Shown here piece by piece: positions 1 to 8,295 of a stretch of 45,281 bases of DNA; position 1 is the stretch's first letter, and each line of letters starts with the position of its first letter. The notes beneath the pieces were generated by a model. That model saw only the letters and a program-made list of their open reading frames with translations, made no database searches and had not been told where the DNA came from. The DNA is from Verrucomicrobiaceae bacterium (GTDB lineage: Bacteria > Verrucomicrobiota > Verrucomicrobiia > Verrucomicrobiales > Verrucomicrobiaceae): assembly GCA_947458455.1 (NCBI GenBank), contig CANGYJ010000021.1, positions 1 to 45,281 of the forward strand, in the 5' to 3' direction. A program made the position numbers and the translations under genes.

Positions 1-79
1 AGGCCCATTCCTCATCCCTGACATCGCTGGGGTAAATGGCTCTTCTTTGGCTCGGCGGGCTCGTTGGCTCTTGGAGCAT
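1..79 (-). CDS. IS transposase, N-terminal fragment
   Basis: The partial gene starts with ATG at 77-79 and runs off the left edge after 26 codons. The protein begins MLQEPTSPPSQRR and continues into IYPSDVRDEEWA. The pattern YPSDVxDEEWA matches the N-terminus of IS5/IS4-superfamily DDE transposases (the DUF4096-type YPSDLTDxxW start). The catalytic DDE part is not visible. It is identical to the fragment at 45203-45281. Function as a transposase is inferred from this short N-terminal signature and the repeat structure around it. Confidence 0.7.
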   Translation of the reverse strand, partial: MLQEPTSPPSQRRAIYPSDVRDEEWA

Positions 80-149
80 CCGCAGCTTATGCCTGTGCCT
101 TGTTCGAGTGTACAGCGCTTTTTAACCTCAAAGTGCATAACACGCTCTA
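1..149 (-). mobile_element. 5' end of an IS5/IS4-type insertion sequence (left copy, truncated by window edge)
   Basis: These 149 bases are the exact reverse complement of the last 149 bases of the window (45133-45281), and the match stops abruptly after 149. The inner boundary reads GAGCGTGTTATGCAC when viewed from outside into the element, flanked by TA, which fits the terminal repeat and short TA-containing target site of IS5-family elements (family knowledge). Inside lies the start of a transposase gene reading off the window edge. The rest of the element is not in the window. Exact identity of the two copies and their position at both ends suggest that assembly stopped at a repeated element. 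Confidence 0.85.
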
Positions 150-157
150 ATGCCCTC

Positions 158-559
158 ATGAAGCGCTTCCTTCCTCTCCTTGTCCTCGCCTCCTGCGCCC
201 AAAAGCCCGTCAACGAGGCGGATGCCGTCGCTTTCGCTCCCGTGCGCAGCGTGCTCGAAACAAACTGCGTCCACTGCCACGGCGACAACCGCCTCTCCAC
301 CATGCCGCCGATCAATGACACGCAGGCCATCGCGAAGCTCATCGGCACGAGCTGGATCGTTCCCGGCAAACCGGAGGCCAGTCGCTTTTTCCAAGTGGTC
401 ACCTTCCCTGATGAAATGCCCGGTGCCATGCCTCCCAGCGGCCACGCCATCTCGAAGAAGGATCAGCAGACGCTCCATGAGTGGATCAAAGCGGGCGCGA
501 AACTGCCTGCGGGTAATGTGAAGCTCTCGCCCAAAGGGCCGCTGCCACGCTCCATTTGA
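158..559 (+). CDS. Lipoprotein c-type cytochrome, single haem
   Basis: This 133-residue protein starts at the ATG at 158, which gives a clean lipoprotein signal: MKRFLPLLVLASC, with lipobox LASC and the lipidated cysteine at residue 13. It carries one haem-c motif, CVHCH, about residue 36-40. A downstream MPPSG segment offers a likely axial methionine, and the C-terminal helix around HEWIKAGA is typical of the small cytochrome c domains found in Planctomycetes and Verrucomicrobia. It should be anchored on the periplasmic side of a membrane and carry electrons. The partner is unknown, because neighbouring genes are not electron-transfer genes. It begins only 9 bases inside the IS boundary, so its promoter may be altered or supplied by the IS. 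Confidence 0.85.
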   Translation: MKRFLPLLVLASCAQKPVNEADAVAFAPVRSVLETNCVHCHGDNRLSTMPPINDTQAIAKLIGTSWIVPGKPEASRFFQVVTFPDEMPGAMPPSGHAISKKDQQTLHEWIKAGAKLPAGNVKLSPKGPLPRSI

Positions 560-561
560 TC

Positions 562-837
562 TCAGCGCTTCCGCGCCTTCCAAAAAGCACCGAGGAAACC
601 CAGCACGCACAGCGCCTTCATCACGAAGAGCCACCACGGATACCACCAAGCTCCCGTTTGAGCTTCAATGACGTCAGAAACGCCGAAAACGACAAAGCAC
701 AACGGCAGCAGCCATTTCCAAGAACTTCCCGCGAGCTTCGGCACCGGTCTCACGAGCAAGGTGATCGCGATAAGGAACCACAGCACGGCCTCGCCTTGAT
801 TGAAGAGGCGGGAGAAGTCGGTGGGCTCAGGCGGCAT
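562..837 (-). CDS. Small membrane protein of unknown function
   Basis: A 91-residue protein starting MPPEPTDFSRLFNQGEAVLW, with about three hydrophobic segments (roughly residues 17-30, 42-55 and 67-85) and a basic end (WKARKR). The aromatic-rich composition and clean helices support a real inner-membrane protein, but no family is recognised. The reading frame stays open further upstream to 1122, where it only mirrors the opposite-strand gene, so the ATG at 835-837 was chosen. It converges with the cytochrome gene, with stop codons 2 bases apart, and is divergent from the VTT-domain gene at 899. Confidence 0.6.
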   Translation of the reverse strand: MPPEPTDFSRLFNQGEAVLWFLIAITLLVRPVPKLAGSSWKWLLPLCFVVFGVSDVIEAQTGAWWYPWWLFVMKALCVLGFLGAFWKARKR

Positions 838-898
838 GAGAAAGCATGCGTGGCATGACATGTCTTGCAACCGACCTCGCGACGTGTTGGTATGCCGG

Positions 899-1570
899 AT
901 GCCTGCGCCGCGTGGTTCGTTGCTGCTTTTGATCCTGGCCTTGCTGGGAGCCATCCTGATCCCTTTCTTCATCTGGGGCGGGCGCTTTGACGCAGCACTG
1001 AGTCTCGATGGCGCTCGCCAGTGGATGGAAGGCTTTGGTGTGTGGGCCTGGGCGGGTGGTGTGCTGCTGCTCGTGAGTGACATCGTTCTGCCCGTGCCTT
1101 CCACCGTCGTCATGTCTGCCATCGGCTGGATCTATGGTTGGCTCATCGGTGGCATCGTGTGCGCATGCGGCTCGATGCTTTCCGGCATCGTCGCCTATGC
1201 CGTGTGCCGTTGGCTGGGACGCGGCGCGGCGGCGTGGATTGCCGGTGAGAAAGGTCTGCAAAAGGCCGAGGCGTTGTTTGAGCAACATGGCGGATGGCTC
1301 GTGGCGCTTTCGCGATGGACGCCCGTGCTACCGGAGGCCGTCGCGTGTCTCGCAGGCATCGCCCGCATGCGCTGGCGGGTGTTTTTGCCCTCGCTGGCCT
1401 GTGGCAGCCTGCCGCTCGGCTTCGCGTTTGCAGCCATCGGTCATCTCGGGCAGAGCGAGCCCGGATGGGCCGTGGCTTTGAGTTCCATCACGCCGGTCGT
1501 TTTGTGGATTCTGGCATCCCGGCTTCTGCCGCGGCACGGCGGACCATCGCCGTCAGATCACGGCGGATGA
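899..1570 (+). CDS. VTT-domain (DedA/TVP38-like) membrane protein
   Basis: A 223-residue integral membrane protein. After a hydrophobic N-terminal segment come the amphipathic re-entrant parts of the SNARE-associated/VTT fold: an LPVPSTVVMSAIGWIYG-like stretch, a glycine-rich helix at IGGIVCACGSMLSG, then WLVALSRWTPVLPE and a final helix near ITPVVLWILASRLL. Members of this family (DedA, YdjX/TVP38) affect membrane lipid and small-molecule homeostasis; the substrate here is unknown. The start at 899 is chosen because it precedes the first hydrophobic helix; the frame is open upstream to 800. Its last 83 bases overlap the 3' end of the opposite-strand glycosyltransferase fusion gene. Confidence 0.8.
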   Translation: MPAPRGSLLLLILALLGAILIPFFIWGGRFDAALSLDGARQWMEGFGVWAWAGGVLLLVSDIVLPVPSTVVMSAIGWIYGWLIGGIVCACGSMLSGIVAYAVCRWLGRGAAAWIAGEKGLQKAEALFEQHGGWLVALSRWTPVLPEAVACLAGIARMRWRVFLPSLACGSLPLGFAFAAIGHLGQSEPGWAVALSSITPVVLWILASRLLPRHGGPSPSDHGG

Positions 1571-3941
1571 AGCGCAGCACCAGCAGGATCGTCACAAGCG
1601 TGCCACCACCACCGATCACACCGATCCAGCCCACGGGCAGCGGCAGCGTGGCCAGTAGACCGGTAAAGCCCAGCCACAGCACCAGATTCCACACCAGACC
1701 ATGACGCAGACGCAGCATGCAGCGCACGCGGGTGAGGCATTTCTCATCGCCGTGATACTCGCTGACGGTCAATAAGGCGCGGGAGAGATCTGCCTGCGGT
1801 GCCATCTCGATGTCAAACCACCGCCATCCATCATCCTCGCGATACACTCGTCGTTTCGCGGCGAGTTCAGCCCGCAGTGCATCGAGCAGATGATGGCGAT
1901 CCCGATTCGTCTCGCTCCAAAACGCGAGTGTGGCGAGCTGTAGCGAACGTTTGCCAGGCATGAGCGGTGGCAGGATGTCCGGCATATGAGGCAGCCAGGT
2001 CGGGCGTGCGGCATACAGCAGCATGCCACGCAGACGCGCAAACTCTCGCACCACCGGCTGGAGGAAGCTCAGTAGCCACAGCAGCGCTCGATCAATCGTA
2101 CCGCTGAGGCATGCGGCTCGTGCATTGCGCAGGCTGATACGCCACGCGGCCCACAGAGCGAAGACGAGAAGCGCCACCGACATCGCGTGCAGCTTCAAAA
2201 GCATTGCGATGATGGCCACGGTCACCCACAGCACGCCCGTGAACCAGTCCCACCAGCGAAAGCCGCTACTCGCCGCGTAGATCGTCTGGAAGGCACCGAG
2301 GCCCAGCGGACCGTGGAAGATGCTGCCCTCGCGCGGATGATCGGATGGCAACTGATCACCATAGATACCGCCGCGCCAGCGAGCACCGCCGAGCGGACCA
2401 AAGCGCTCTGGATGCTCTGCCATCAACAGTGCCTCGGCAAAGCCATAGCCACGCTGCTGCTTCAAATAGGCCCGAATCGTGAAACGGCGATGATGCCACA
2501 CCATCGCACCCGGCACGAAACGCAGGCTGCCACGCCCACCATGTTCACGAAGCCTCCAGCAGATATCCACATCGTCACCCGCCGTAGTGAAATCCGCCGT
2601 GAAACCGCCGATGGCATTCAGCGCTTCTTTGCGGATCGCCAGATTGCAGCCCGGCAGATGCTCCGCCTCCGTATCGCTGAGCAAAACATGCGCTGGAGCA
2701 CCCGGTGCAGCGGCGACGACACGCTCGATGCGATTGCGCGGCGGCGGTGGGATGTTCGGCCCGCCCGCGGCGATCACGCTTTCATCCGTGAAGGCATGAC
2801 TGAGATGCAAAAGCCAGTCCTCATGCGCGATGCAATCATCATCCGTGTAGGCCACGATGCTGCCCATGGCCAGTTCCGCGCCGCGATTGCGTGCCAGGCT
2901 GAGCCCCGCCGGCTCCTGGCGATGATACTTCACCAACTCAAAGGCCTTCGCAATCTCCGGCGTGGCATCCGTGGAGCCATCGTCGATCACCAAAACCTCG
3001 TAATCGGGATAGTTCAGCGCTTTCAGCGACTCCAGACACTCTCGCAACGTTCGCGAGCCATTCCGCGTGCAGACCACCACCGACAGGCGCGGTGCATTCG
3101 CAGGCGGTGAAAGCTTCACTGGCTTGATCTGGCATACCTCGCGTTCTTTTCGTTCACGCGTGACGAGACCGAACCGCCATTCGTTGACCTCCTTGCCACC
3201 GCGAAACCATTCATCCGTGTAGCTGAACCAAAACGTGCCCGCACAGCCTCCGGTAAGGCTTTCGGCCTCAAACCATCGAAACGCCTCGCTTTGCACTTCC
3301 TCACCATGCGCGGCGGTATCGAGCCCGAATTCCGAAATGACCAGCGGCTTGTTTCCGGCGAGGTTTTGCAAGCGGGCGAGGTATCGTGAGAAGTCTTCGC
3401 GATTCTCCAAGTACACATTCACCGCGAGGAAGTCGGCGTTTCGAGGCACCAGATACTCCGTCGAAGGGTAGGTGGCATAGCTCACGAGCTTCGCCGGAGC
3501 CTGCGCATGCGCCAGAGCGATCAGTTCCTCCATTGCGGCCCGTACCCGCTCCGGCCGCATCCAGCGCACGAGTGTTTTCTCGATCTCATTGCCGATCAGG
3601 ATCGCCGAGACCGTCTCCTGCCTGCCGAGAAACGCCGCACCATTCGCCACACGTCGCCGGATGTCCTCCCACGCGGACACATCGCTCAGAAAGTCGATAT
3701 GCTCCGCCCACGGGATGCCGCACAGCAGCTTCAATCCATGCTTCATCGCCGCATCGAGCGTCGCCTGATCAGGAAGCTCATAAAGCCGCACGCTGTTGAA
3801 ACCGAGCGCCGCGGTGTGCTTCAGATCCGCCTCCACATCCCGCTTCGAATCCGGCGCGAAGGGCCCGTAGCTCACGCCACGCCAGTGCGAGGCAAAGAAC
3901 TTGCCGGGCATGGGTGCGGATTCGGTGGGAGCGGGCATCAC
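1488..3941 (-). CDS. Fusion protein: TIM-barrel glycosidase-like domain plus family 2 glycosyltransferase with membrane segments
   Basis: An 817-residue two-enzyme protein. Residues about 15-265 form a clan GH-A-like barrel with candidate acid/base E119 in IGNEIEK and candidate nucleophile E204 in VISEFG. Residues about 283-520 form a GT-A family 2 glycosyltransferase: VVVCTRNGS at 288, DDGS at 320-323, the metal-binding TDDDC at 367-371, and GDDVDICWRLR near 455 as the acceptor/catalytic region. Hydrophobic helices follow at about 568-600 and 748-795, so the enzyme is probably in the inner membrane. GH-GT2 fusions are known for beta-glucan synthases with remodelling activity (NdvB-type GH17-GT2), and a comparable role in making or trimming a glucan is an inference. 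The gene lies 34 bases downstream of a CBM9-like gene. Confidence 0.85.
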   Translation of the reverse strand: MMPAPTESAPMPGKFFASHWRGVSYGPFAPDSKRDVEADLKHTAALGFNSVRLYELPDQATLDAAMKHGLKLLCGIPWAEHIDFLSDVSAWEDIRRRVANGAAFLGRQETVSAILIGNEIEKTLVRWMRPERVRAAMEELIALAHAQAPAKLVSYATYPSTEYLVPRNADFLAVNVYLENREDFSRYLARLQNLAGNKPLVISEFGLDTAAHGEEVQSEAFRWFEAESLTGGCAGTFWFSYTDEWFRGGKEVNEWRFGLVTRERKEREVCQIKPVKLSPPANAPRLSVVVCTRNGSRTLRECLESLKALNYPDYEVLVIDDGSTDATPEIAKAFELVKYHRQEPAGLSLARNRGAELAMGSIVAYTDDDCIAHEDWLLHLSHAFTDESVIAAGGPNIPPPPRNRIERVVAAAPGAPAHVLLSDTEAEHLPGCNLAIRKEALNAIGGFTADFTTAGDDVDICWRLREHGGRGSLRFVPGAMVWHHRRFTIRAYLKQQRGYGFAEALLMAEHPERFGPLGGARWRGGIYGDQLPSDHPREGSIFHGPLGLGAFQTIYAASSGFRWWDWFTGVLWVTVAIIAMLLKLHAMSVALLVFALWAAWRISLRNARAACLSGTIDRALLWLLSFLQPVVREFARLRGMLLYAARPTWLPHMPDILPPLMPGKRSLQLATLAFWSETNRDRHHLLDALRAELAAKRRVYREDDGWRWFDIEMAPQADLSRALLTVSEYHGDEKCLTRVRCMLRLRHGLVWNLVLWLGFTGLLATLPLPVGWIGVIGGGGTLVTILLVLRFIRRDLTAMVRRAAAEAGMPESTKRPA

Positions 3942-3975
3942 AAGAGACGAGAGACGATACAGAGGCGTCGAAGAT

Positions 3976-4566
3976 TCACTTCAATTCCAGCACGCCAAAG
4001 CTCGCCGGCACATGAAATTCGGGCTTTTCCGTGCCGGGATTCACCCACGGCATCCAGCCGGAATGCACGCTGCCATCCGGCCGGTGACGAAACTCCGCAC
4101 GATACAACCCCGCGAACAACTCCCTGCCACGCAGCACACCAAGCCCACGCAGCATCTCCAGCGGGATGCTGCCACTCACTGTGTAACCGCCTTCACGAAT
4201 CTCCGGCTCCAACACGAGGCCCTCACAACTCCAACTCCAATCAATCTCGCGATAAAACTTCGCCGCGTAATCCGCCACATCACCTCGCGGACTCATTTCG
4301 AGGCCAAAGTAGCGCTCCAAGCTCAAATCCGTCGCGAAGAAGATCTCCACGCGATCCGCTCCCAGTGCCCGCTCCTTCGCCGTCGCCCCCTCTGGCAGTA
4401 CCAGATCCTCATCCACGCAGTCGAAACGAAAGCGAAACAGCTCGCCATCATGCATCGCCCGAAACTCCGTTTTCGGCACCGCCCTTTCCTCCCACGGAAA
4501 CGTGAAATCCGTGAGCAGATCGGCATTGGACCAGTTCGTGGTGTTGTGGACGTTGTAGCGCTTCAT
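3976..4566 (-). CDS. CBM9-like carbohydrate-binding protein
   Basis: A 196-residue protein without a signal peptide, starting at the ATG at 4564-4566 (MKRYNVHNTTNWSNADLL). The sequence has the beta-sandwich pattern of CBM9/endoxylanase-type domains: a WxxAdxLtdFtFPWE opening, a segment predicting an alteration of sugar binding (FRFRFDCVDEDLVLPEG), a RVEIFFATD strand and the ending PWVNPGTEKPEFHVPASFGVLEL typical of the family. Such domains often occur alone in Verrucomicrobia and Planctomycetes. It precedes the glycosidase-glycosyltransferase fusion on the same strand and is probably co-transcribed with it, pointing to a shared glycan. The specific ligand cannot be read from sequence. Confidence 0.75.
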   Translation of the reverse strand: MKRYNVHNTTNWSNADLLTDFTFPWEERAVPKTEFRAMHDGELFRFRFDCVDEDLVLPEGATAKERALGADRVEIFFATDLSLERYFGLEMSPRGDVADYAAKFYREIDWSWSCEGLVLEPEIREGGYTVSGSIPLEMLRGLGVLRGRELFAGLYRAEFRHRPDGSVHSGWMPWVNPGTEKPEFHVPASFGVLELK

Positions 4567-4648
4567 CTGCGAGCATTGGCACGAATGCATCAAGGCGACA
4601 AGACATGGATTGAGGTCTCGACCGCTCTTCTGCCAGCATGGCAGCTTT

Positions 4649-5989
4649 ATGTTCGCCTTTCTCAAACCCACCCCGCATCCGCCACGACTGCCGGAGGCCC
4701 AAATCGATCCCGTTTACCGCCGACTGCGGCTCCAAGTCTTCGCGGGCATCTTTTTTGGCTACGCGGCCTACTACCTCGTGCGGAAGAACCTCTCGCTCGC
4801 CATTCCGGACATCCTCAAAGACTACCCGCAATACTCGAAGGCCGAGCTGGGCACGGAGATGACCGGTTTGAGCATCGCCTACGGCTTCTCGAAGTTTCTC
4901 ATGGGCAGCGTGTCGGACCGTAGCAATCCGCGTTACTTCCTTCCGCTCGGTTTGCGGCTCTCCTGCGCGGTGCTGATAGTGTTTAGCCTCGTGAAGGAGA
5001 TCTACCTTTCGCTCAGCGCCATGATCGTGCTGCAAACGCTCAACGGCTGGTTCAACGGCATGGGCTGGGCACCGTGTGGCAAGACGATGGTCCACTGGTT
5101 CAGCACGAAGGAACACGGAAGAGCGGTCTCGATCAGGAATGTGGCGCACAACGTCGGCGGCGCCCTGGTGGCGACCATCGCGCTCTGGGGCGTGACGATG
5201 TTTTACGATTGGGACGCGAAGCTTTACTTCAACGCCATGGTTTTCACCGTCGTGGCCGTTGCCGCGTTCATTTTGATCCGCGATACCCCGCAAAGATTCG
5301 GCCTGCCGCCGATTTAAGAATACAAGAACGACTACCCACCAAACTAAAGCGCCGAGCACGAGCGCACCTTCACCTTCCGCGAGATCTTTTTCGGCCACGT
5401 CTTCAACAACAAGTTGCTGTGGGCCATCCCCACGGCGAACGCGTTTGTGTATTTCGTGCGCTATGGCGTCGTGGAATGGAATCCGACGTATTTGCAGACC
5501 GCGAAGAACTTCTCGTTCCAGCAATCGAGTACGGCCTGGGCCTGCTTTGAGTGCTCGACCGTGCCGGGGACGATTTTGTGCGGCTGGATGTCTGACAAGG
5601 TCTTCAAATCCCGCCGCGCTCCCGCGACGATCCTGTTCATGATTCCGACGCTGCTCGGCCTCATTGCCTGCGGCCTGAATCGCAATGGACCGCTCTGGAT
5701 CGACATCACCGCGCAGATCACCATCGGCTTTTTCATCTACGGATCGGTGATGCTCATCGGCCTGCAAGCCCTCGACATGGTGCCGAAGAAGGCTGCTGGT
5801 GCCGCTGGGGGCTTCACCGGCTTCTTTGGCTACGTCTTCGACAGCACCTTCGCCGGCGTCGGCGTCAGCTGGATCGCCGATCACTGGGGCTGGGGCGGTG
5901 TCATCATCACCATGCGCATCTGCTGCGTGCTCACGATGGTCTTCAGCACCCTAACGCTCAGTCACAAAGCGGAGAGCAGCGACCGCTGA
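4649..5989 (+). pseudogene. GlpT/UhpT-like organophosphate antiporter interrupted by two in-frame stops
   Basis: Read through, the frame gives 446 codons, the normal length for MFS glycerol-3-phosphate or hexose-phosphate antiporters. The first half has RKNLSLAIPDI, SDRSNPRYFLPLGL and CGKTMVHWFS, matching GlpT landmarks including the substrate-binding arginine of helix 1. The second half has FVYFVRYGVVEWNPTYL with the second conserved arginine, then LQALDMVPKKAAGAAGG. Two TAA codons, at 5315-5317 and 5345-5347, sit in the central cytoplasmic loop between the halves. By family comparison they stand where Glu (after GLPPI) and probably Tyr would be. No other damage is visible. It could be a recent pseudogene, a gene expressed as two half-transporters, or a readthrough gene; the first is most likely. 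Confidence 0.75.
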
Positions 5990-6007
5990 AGAATGAGGGT
6001 GGGAGAA

Positions 6008-6513
6008 TCAAAGGCGCAGAGCCGCTTTCGCCTCGCTGAGCAGTTTTTCAAACTCGGACCTCAATCCGCTGGCTTTGCGGCCGGTGATGTGGCCTGCGTC
6101 CATGACCTGGAGGATGTGTTGGACGATGTGGACGCACTCGGCGGGCCGTTTGGCGTTGTTCAGCTTCGTGGCGACGGCTTTCCAGCGCCGGAGGAGGTAG
6201 TCGGCGGAATCGCTCCAGTCCTGGGCCTGGAGGAGGCCGGGCAGTTGCGGTAGGAGCTTGTCAGCCTGCTCGTGCCTGCCCTGATCAAACAGGGACGTCA
6301 TCCACTCAATGCGGCAGATGGTGTGATCAGAGTCGTTTTTTTGCGCTCGGAATGCGCCACGCGGTAGCGCAGATTCCACAGCAGCAGATCATTCGCCGTC
6401 AGGCGGAACTCCAACTCCACCACAACTTGGCGGAAGACCTCGATATCGGCTGGTTTTCGGAGCATGTCGGACAGTTCCAGCAGCAGGTCATTCCTCAGAT
6501 GATCGGAATCCAT
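6008..6513 (-). pseudogene. Unknown gene with a -1 frameshift at an A7 run
   Basis: Two overlapping minus-strand frames join into one protein of about 168 residues. The first (start ATG 6511-6513, MDSDHLRNDLLLELSDML) runs to a run of seven A at 6335-6341. The second frame picks up after the run with NDSDHTICRIEWMTSLF and continues helically to the stop at 6008. A single -1 step at the A7 run gives a continuous helical product. The simplest reading is a one-base deletion in a homopolymer, but ribosomal or transcriptional slippage at A7 is possible. The family is not recognised; the product looks alpha-helical and cytoplasmic. It follows the gene at 6525-6866 by 11 bases and is likely co-transcribed with it. 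Confidence 0.5.
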
Positions 6514-6524
6514 CTATTTCCCCA

Positions 6525-6866
6525 TCAAACGCTCATCGGCATAGCGAGCGGCCGCGAGAGCGCTGGCGGCGATCTCATCGGCGTCCGCCTTTTACTGGAG
6601 AGCCCCCAGCTCCGCCCGATGCGCCCCACAGCGCGCCCCGTCTCCAGGCGCAGGCTTTCCATCGGCGGCCGTGCCTTTTTGGGCGCATACGCAGCCGCAA
6701 ACTCTTTCTCGGATACCAGCAGGCAGGAAAAGGAGCTGTTATCGAACGACAGCACGATCTCCTTAGCGTCATGCCATTCACTCTTGAAGCCAGCTTTCCC
6801 TCCTTTCGCCGTCGTATCGGGCGAGTCGGGAAGAGAAGGGGCTTCGTGGCACGCAAGGGAGTTCAT
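6525..6866 (-). CDS. Small protein of unknown function
   Basis: A 113-residue protein starting with the ATG at 6864-6866 (MNSLACHEAPSLPDSPD). The middle portion, KEIVLSFDNSSFSCLLVSEKEF, looks like a short beta-rich fold; the C-terminus is Arg/Pro-rich. No family is recognised. It sits 11 bases upstream of the frameshifted gene, suggesting a two-gene unit. Reading frames extend further upstream to 7145, but that part mirrors the lactonase gene's end and was not included. Real coding status is moderately supported by codon pattern and position only. Confidence 0.45.
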   Translation of the reverse strand: MNSLACHEAPSLPDSPDTTAKGGKAGFKSEWHDAKEIVLSFDNSSFSCLLVSEKEFAAAYAPKKARPPMESLRLETGRAVGRIGRSWGLSSKRRTPMRSPPALSRPLAMPMSV

Positions 6867-7006
6867 GCTTTGATGGCGGGTCCGGAGTGGACAATTAGAA
6901 GGTCGTAACCTGAGGCCAATGCTCATGGCCCACCCGTATCCACAGATTTTCCTCCGCCATGTTACCACCCGATCGAAACTTTTTTCGGGACCCGAGGGAG
7001 AAGGCC

Positions 7007-8161
7007 TCAATCCACCGCCAAAAAGCGCACACAGATGCTGCCGGGGACTTCGATCTTCGTGCCGGTGAAGCTCAGCTTGCCGCTTTCGGCCTCCACGTTG
7101 AAGAGCGCTGCCGTGCCGCTGTTTTGATGGGCGGCGATGAGCCACTTTCCGGTGGGATCGAGGCAGATGTTCCGCGGGATCTGACCTTCCACGGGCACGT
7201 TTTGGATCAGCGTGAGCTTTCCGGTGGCCGGATCGCAGTTAAACACGGCGATGGTGTCGTGCGTGCGATTGGAAACATACACGTTTTTGCCGTTCGGGTG
7301 CGCGAGGGTCTCCGCCGTGCTGAAGCCGGGCTTGCCGCGATCGGCCTCTGGCAGCGTCGAGACGGTCTGCACCTCAGTCATGGCACCGTTGGCCGTATCG
7401 TAGGCGAAAACAGTCTCCGTCATCGCCATCTCGTTGTTCACGAAAACGAACTTCCCGCTCGGATGAAAGGCCAGATGACGCGGGCCGCCGCCGGCGGGCG
7501 TTTTGGCAAAGGCAGGCTCATTCGGCGTCATCTTGCCAGTGGCGGGATCGACCTTGTAGATGAGCACCTTATCGAGTCCGAGATCGCAGGCGAAGACGAA
7601 GCGGTTGTCTGGGCTGAAATTCACCGAGTGCGCGTGCGGCCCTTTTTGACGCTTCGGATCAAGACTGCTGCCTTCATGCTGGATGAAGCTCGCGGCCTCC
7701 GAGACTTTTCCTTCCGCACCAATGGCATAAGAGGCCACGCTGCCGCTACCGTAGTTTGCCAAAACCGCCATCTTGCCCGTGGCATCGACATTCACATGGC
7801 AGGGACCACTGCCGATGGCGCTCTGCTGGTTGAGGAGCGTCAGCTTGCCTGTGTTGGCCTCAATCGAGAAGGAGCTGATGCCGCCACCCTTCTTGCCATC
7901 CGGCGTGGTGACATCGCCAATGGCATAGAGATACTTCTTTGAAGGATGAATCGAGAGGAAGCCAGGATTGCCCGCTTCCACAGCCAGTTCCGGTTTGGCT
8001 AGATCACCGCTGCTGCTGTTGAACCGAGCGACATAGATGCCCTTGGAGCCGTTTTTGGCATTCGTGTTCGTGCCGAAATAAACGAGGTAGTTGTCACCTG
8101 CGACGGCGGCAGAGGTGATCAAGGCAAAAGCAAAGGCGGTGGCGATCAGGCTGAAGTTCAT
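7007..8161 (-). CDS. Secreted lactonase family protein (6-phosphogluconolactonase-type beta-propeller)
   Basis: A 384-residue protein with a signal peptide (MNFSLIATAFAFALITSAAVAG). It shows the repeated blade pattern of the seven-bladed lactonase family: NYLVYFGTNTNAKNGSKGIYVARF at the start, LSIHPSKKYLYAIGD, GPCHVNVDATGKMAVLANYGSGSVASY, GPHAHSVNFSPDNRFVFACDLG, GGGPRHLAFHPSGKFVFVNNE and later IPRNICLDPTGKWLIAAHQNSG. This is the Pgl/YbhE family; the secreted Verrucomicrobia versions probably hydrolyse lactones other than 6-phosphogluconolactone, which is cytoplasmic. It is the last gene of a minus-strand run of exported proteins; the 134-base gap before it may allow a separate promoter. Confidence 0.9.
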   Translation of the reverse strand: MNFSLIATAFAFALITSAAVAGDNYLVYFGTNTNAKNGSKGIYVARFNSSSGDLAKPELAVEAGNPGFLSIHPSKKYLYAIGDVTTPDGKKGGGISSFSIEANTGKLTLLNQQSAIGSGPCHVNVDATGKMAVLANYGSGSVASYAIGAEGKVSEAASFIQHEGSSLDPKRQKGPHAHSVNFSPDNRFVFACDLGLDKVLIYKVDPATGKMTPNEPAFAKTPAGGGPRHLAFHPSGKFVFVNNEMAMTETVFAYDTANGAMTEVQTVSTLPEADRGKPGFSTAETLAHPNGKNVYVSNRTHDTIAVFNCDPATGKLTLIQNVPVEGQIPRNICLDPTGKWLIAAHQNSGTAALFNVEAESGKLSFTGTKIEVPGSICVRFLAVD

Positions 8162-8295
8162 GGCTACTGATGCTGACGGAAGCCGTCGAAACGGTCAAGC
8201 CATGAAAGTAGGACTCAGACATCCCAAGGGATGGGATAAGTGAACTGGCAAGGAGGCCTTTTAACAGCCTTGAGGCTGACGAGATGTTCATCGTT

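Noticed and set aside
4649..5989. Stop-codon reassignment across the window
   Set aside because: The six nonsense codons stand in for different residues (Glu, Tyr, Gln, Trp), and intact genes here end with ordinary stops, so decay is simpler.
6990..7006. Run TTTTTTCGGGACCCGAGG near the lactonase end as a terminator
   Set aside because: The T run is on the wrong side of the hairpin for the minus-strand gene, so no terminator call was made.
8220..8233. CATCCCAAGGGATG palindrome between the lactonase and Cld-like genes as terminator or operator
   Set aside because: Short stem without a U-run and no second copy; not enough to name a function.
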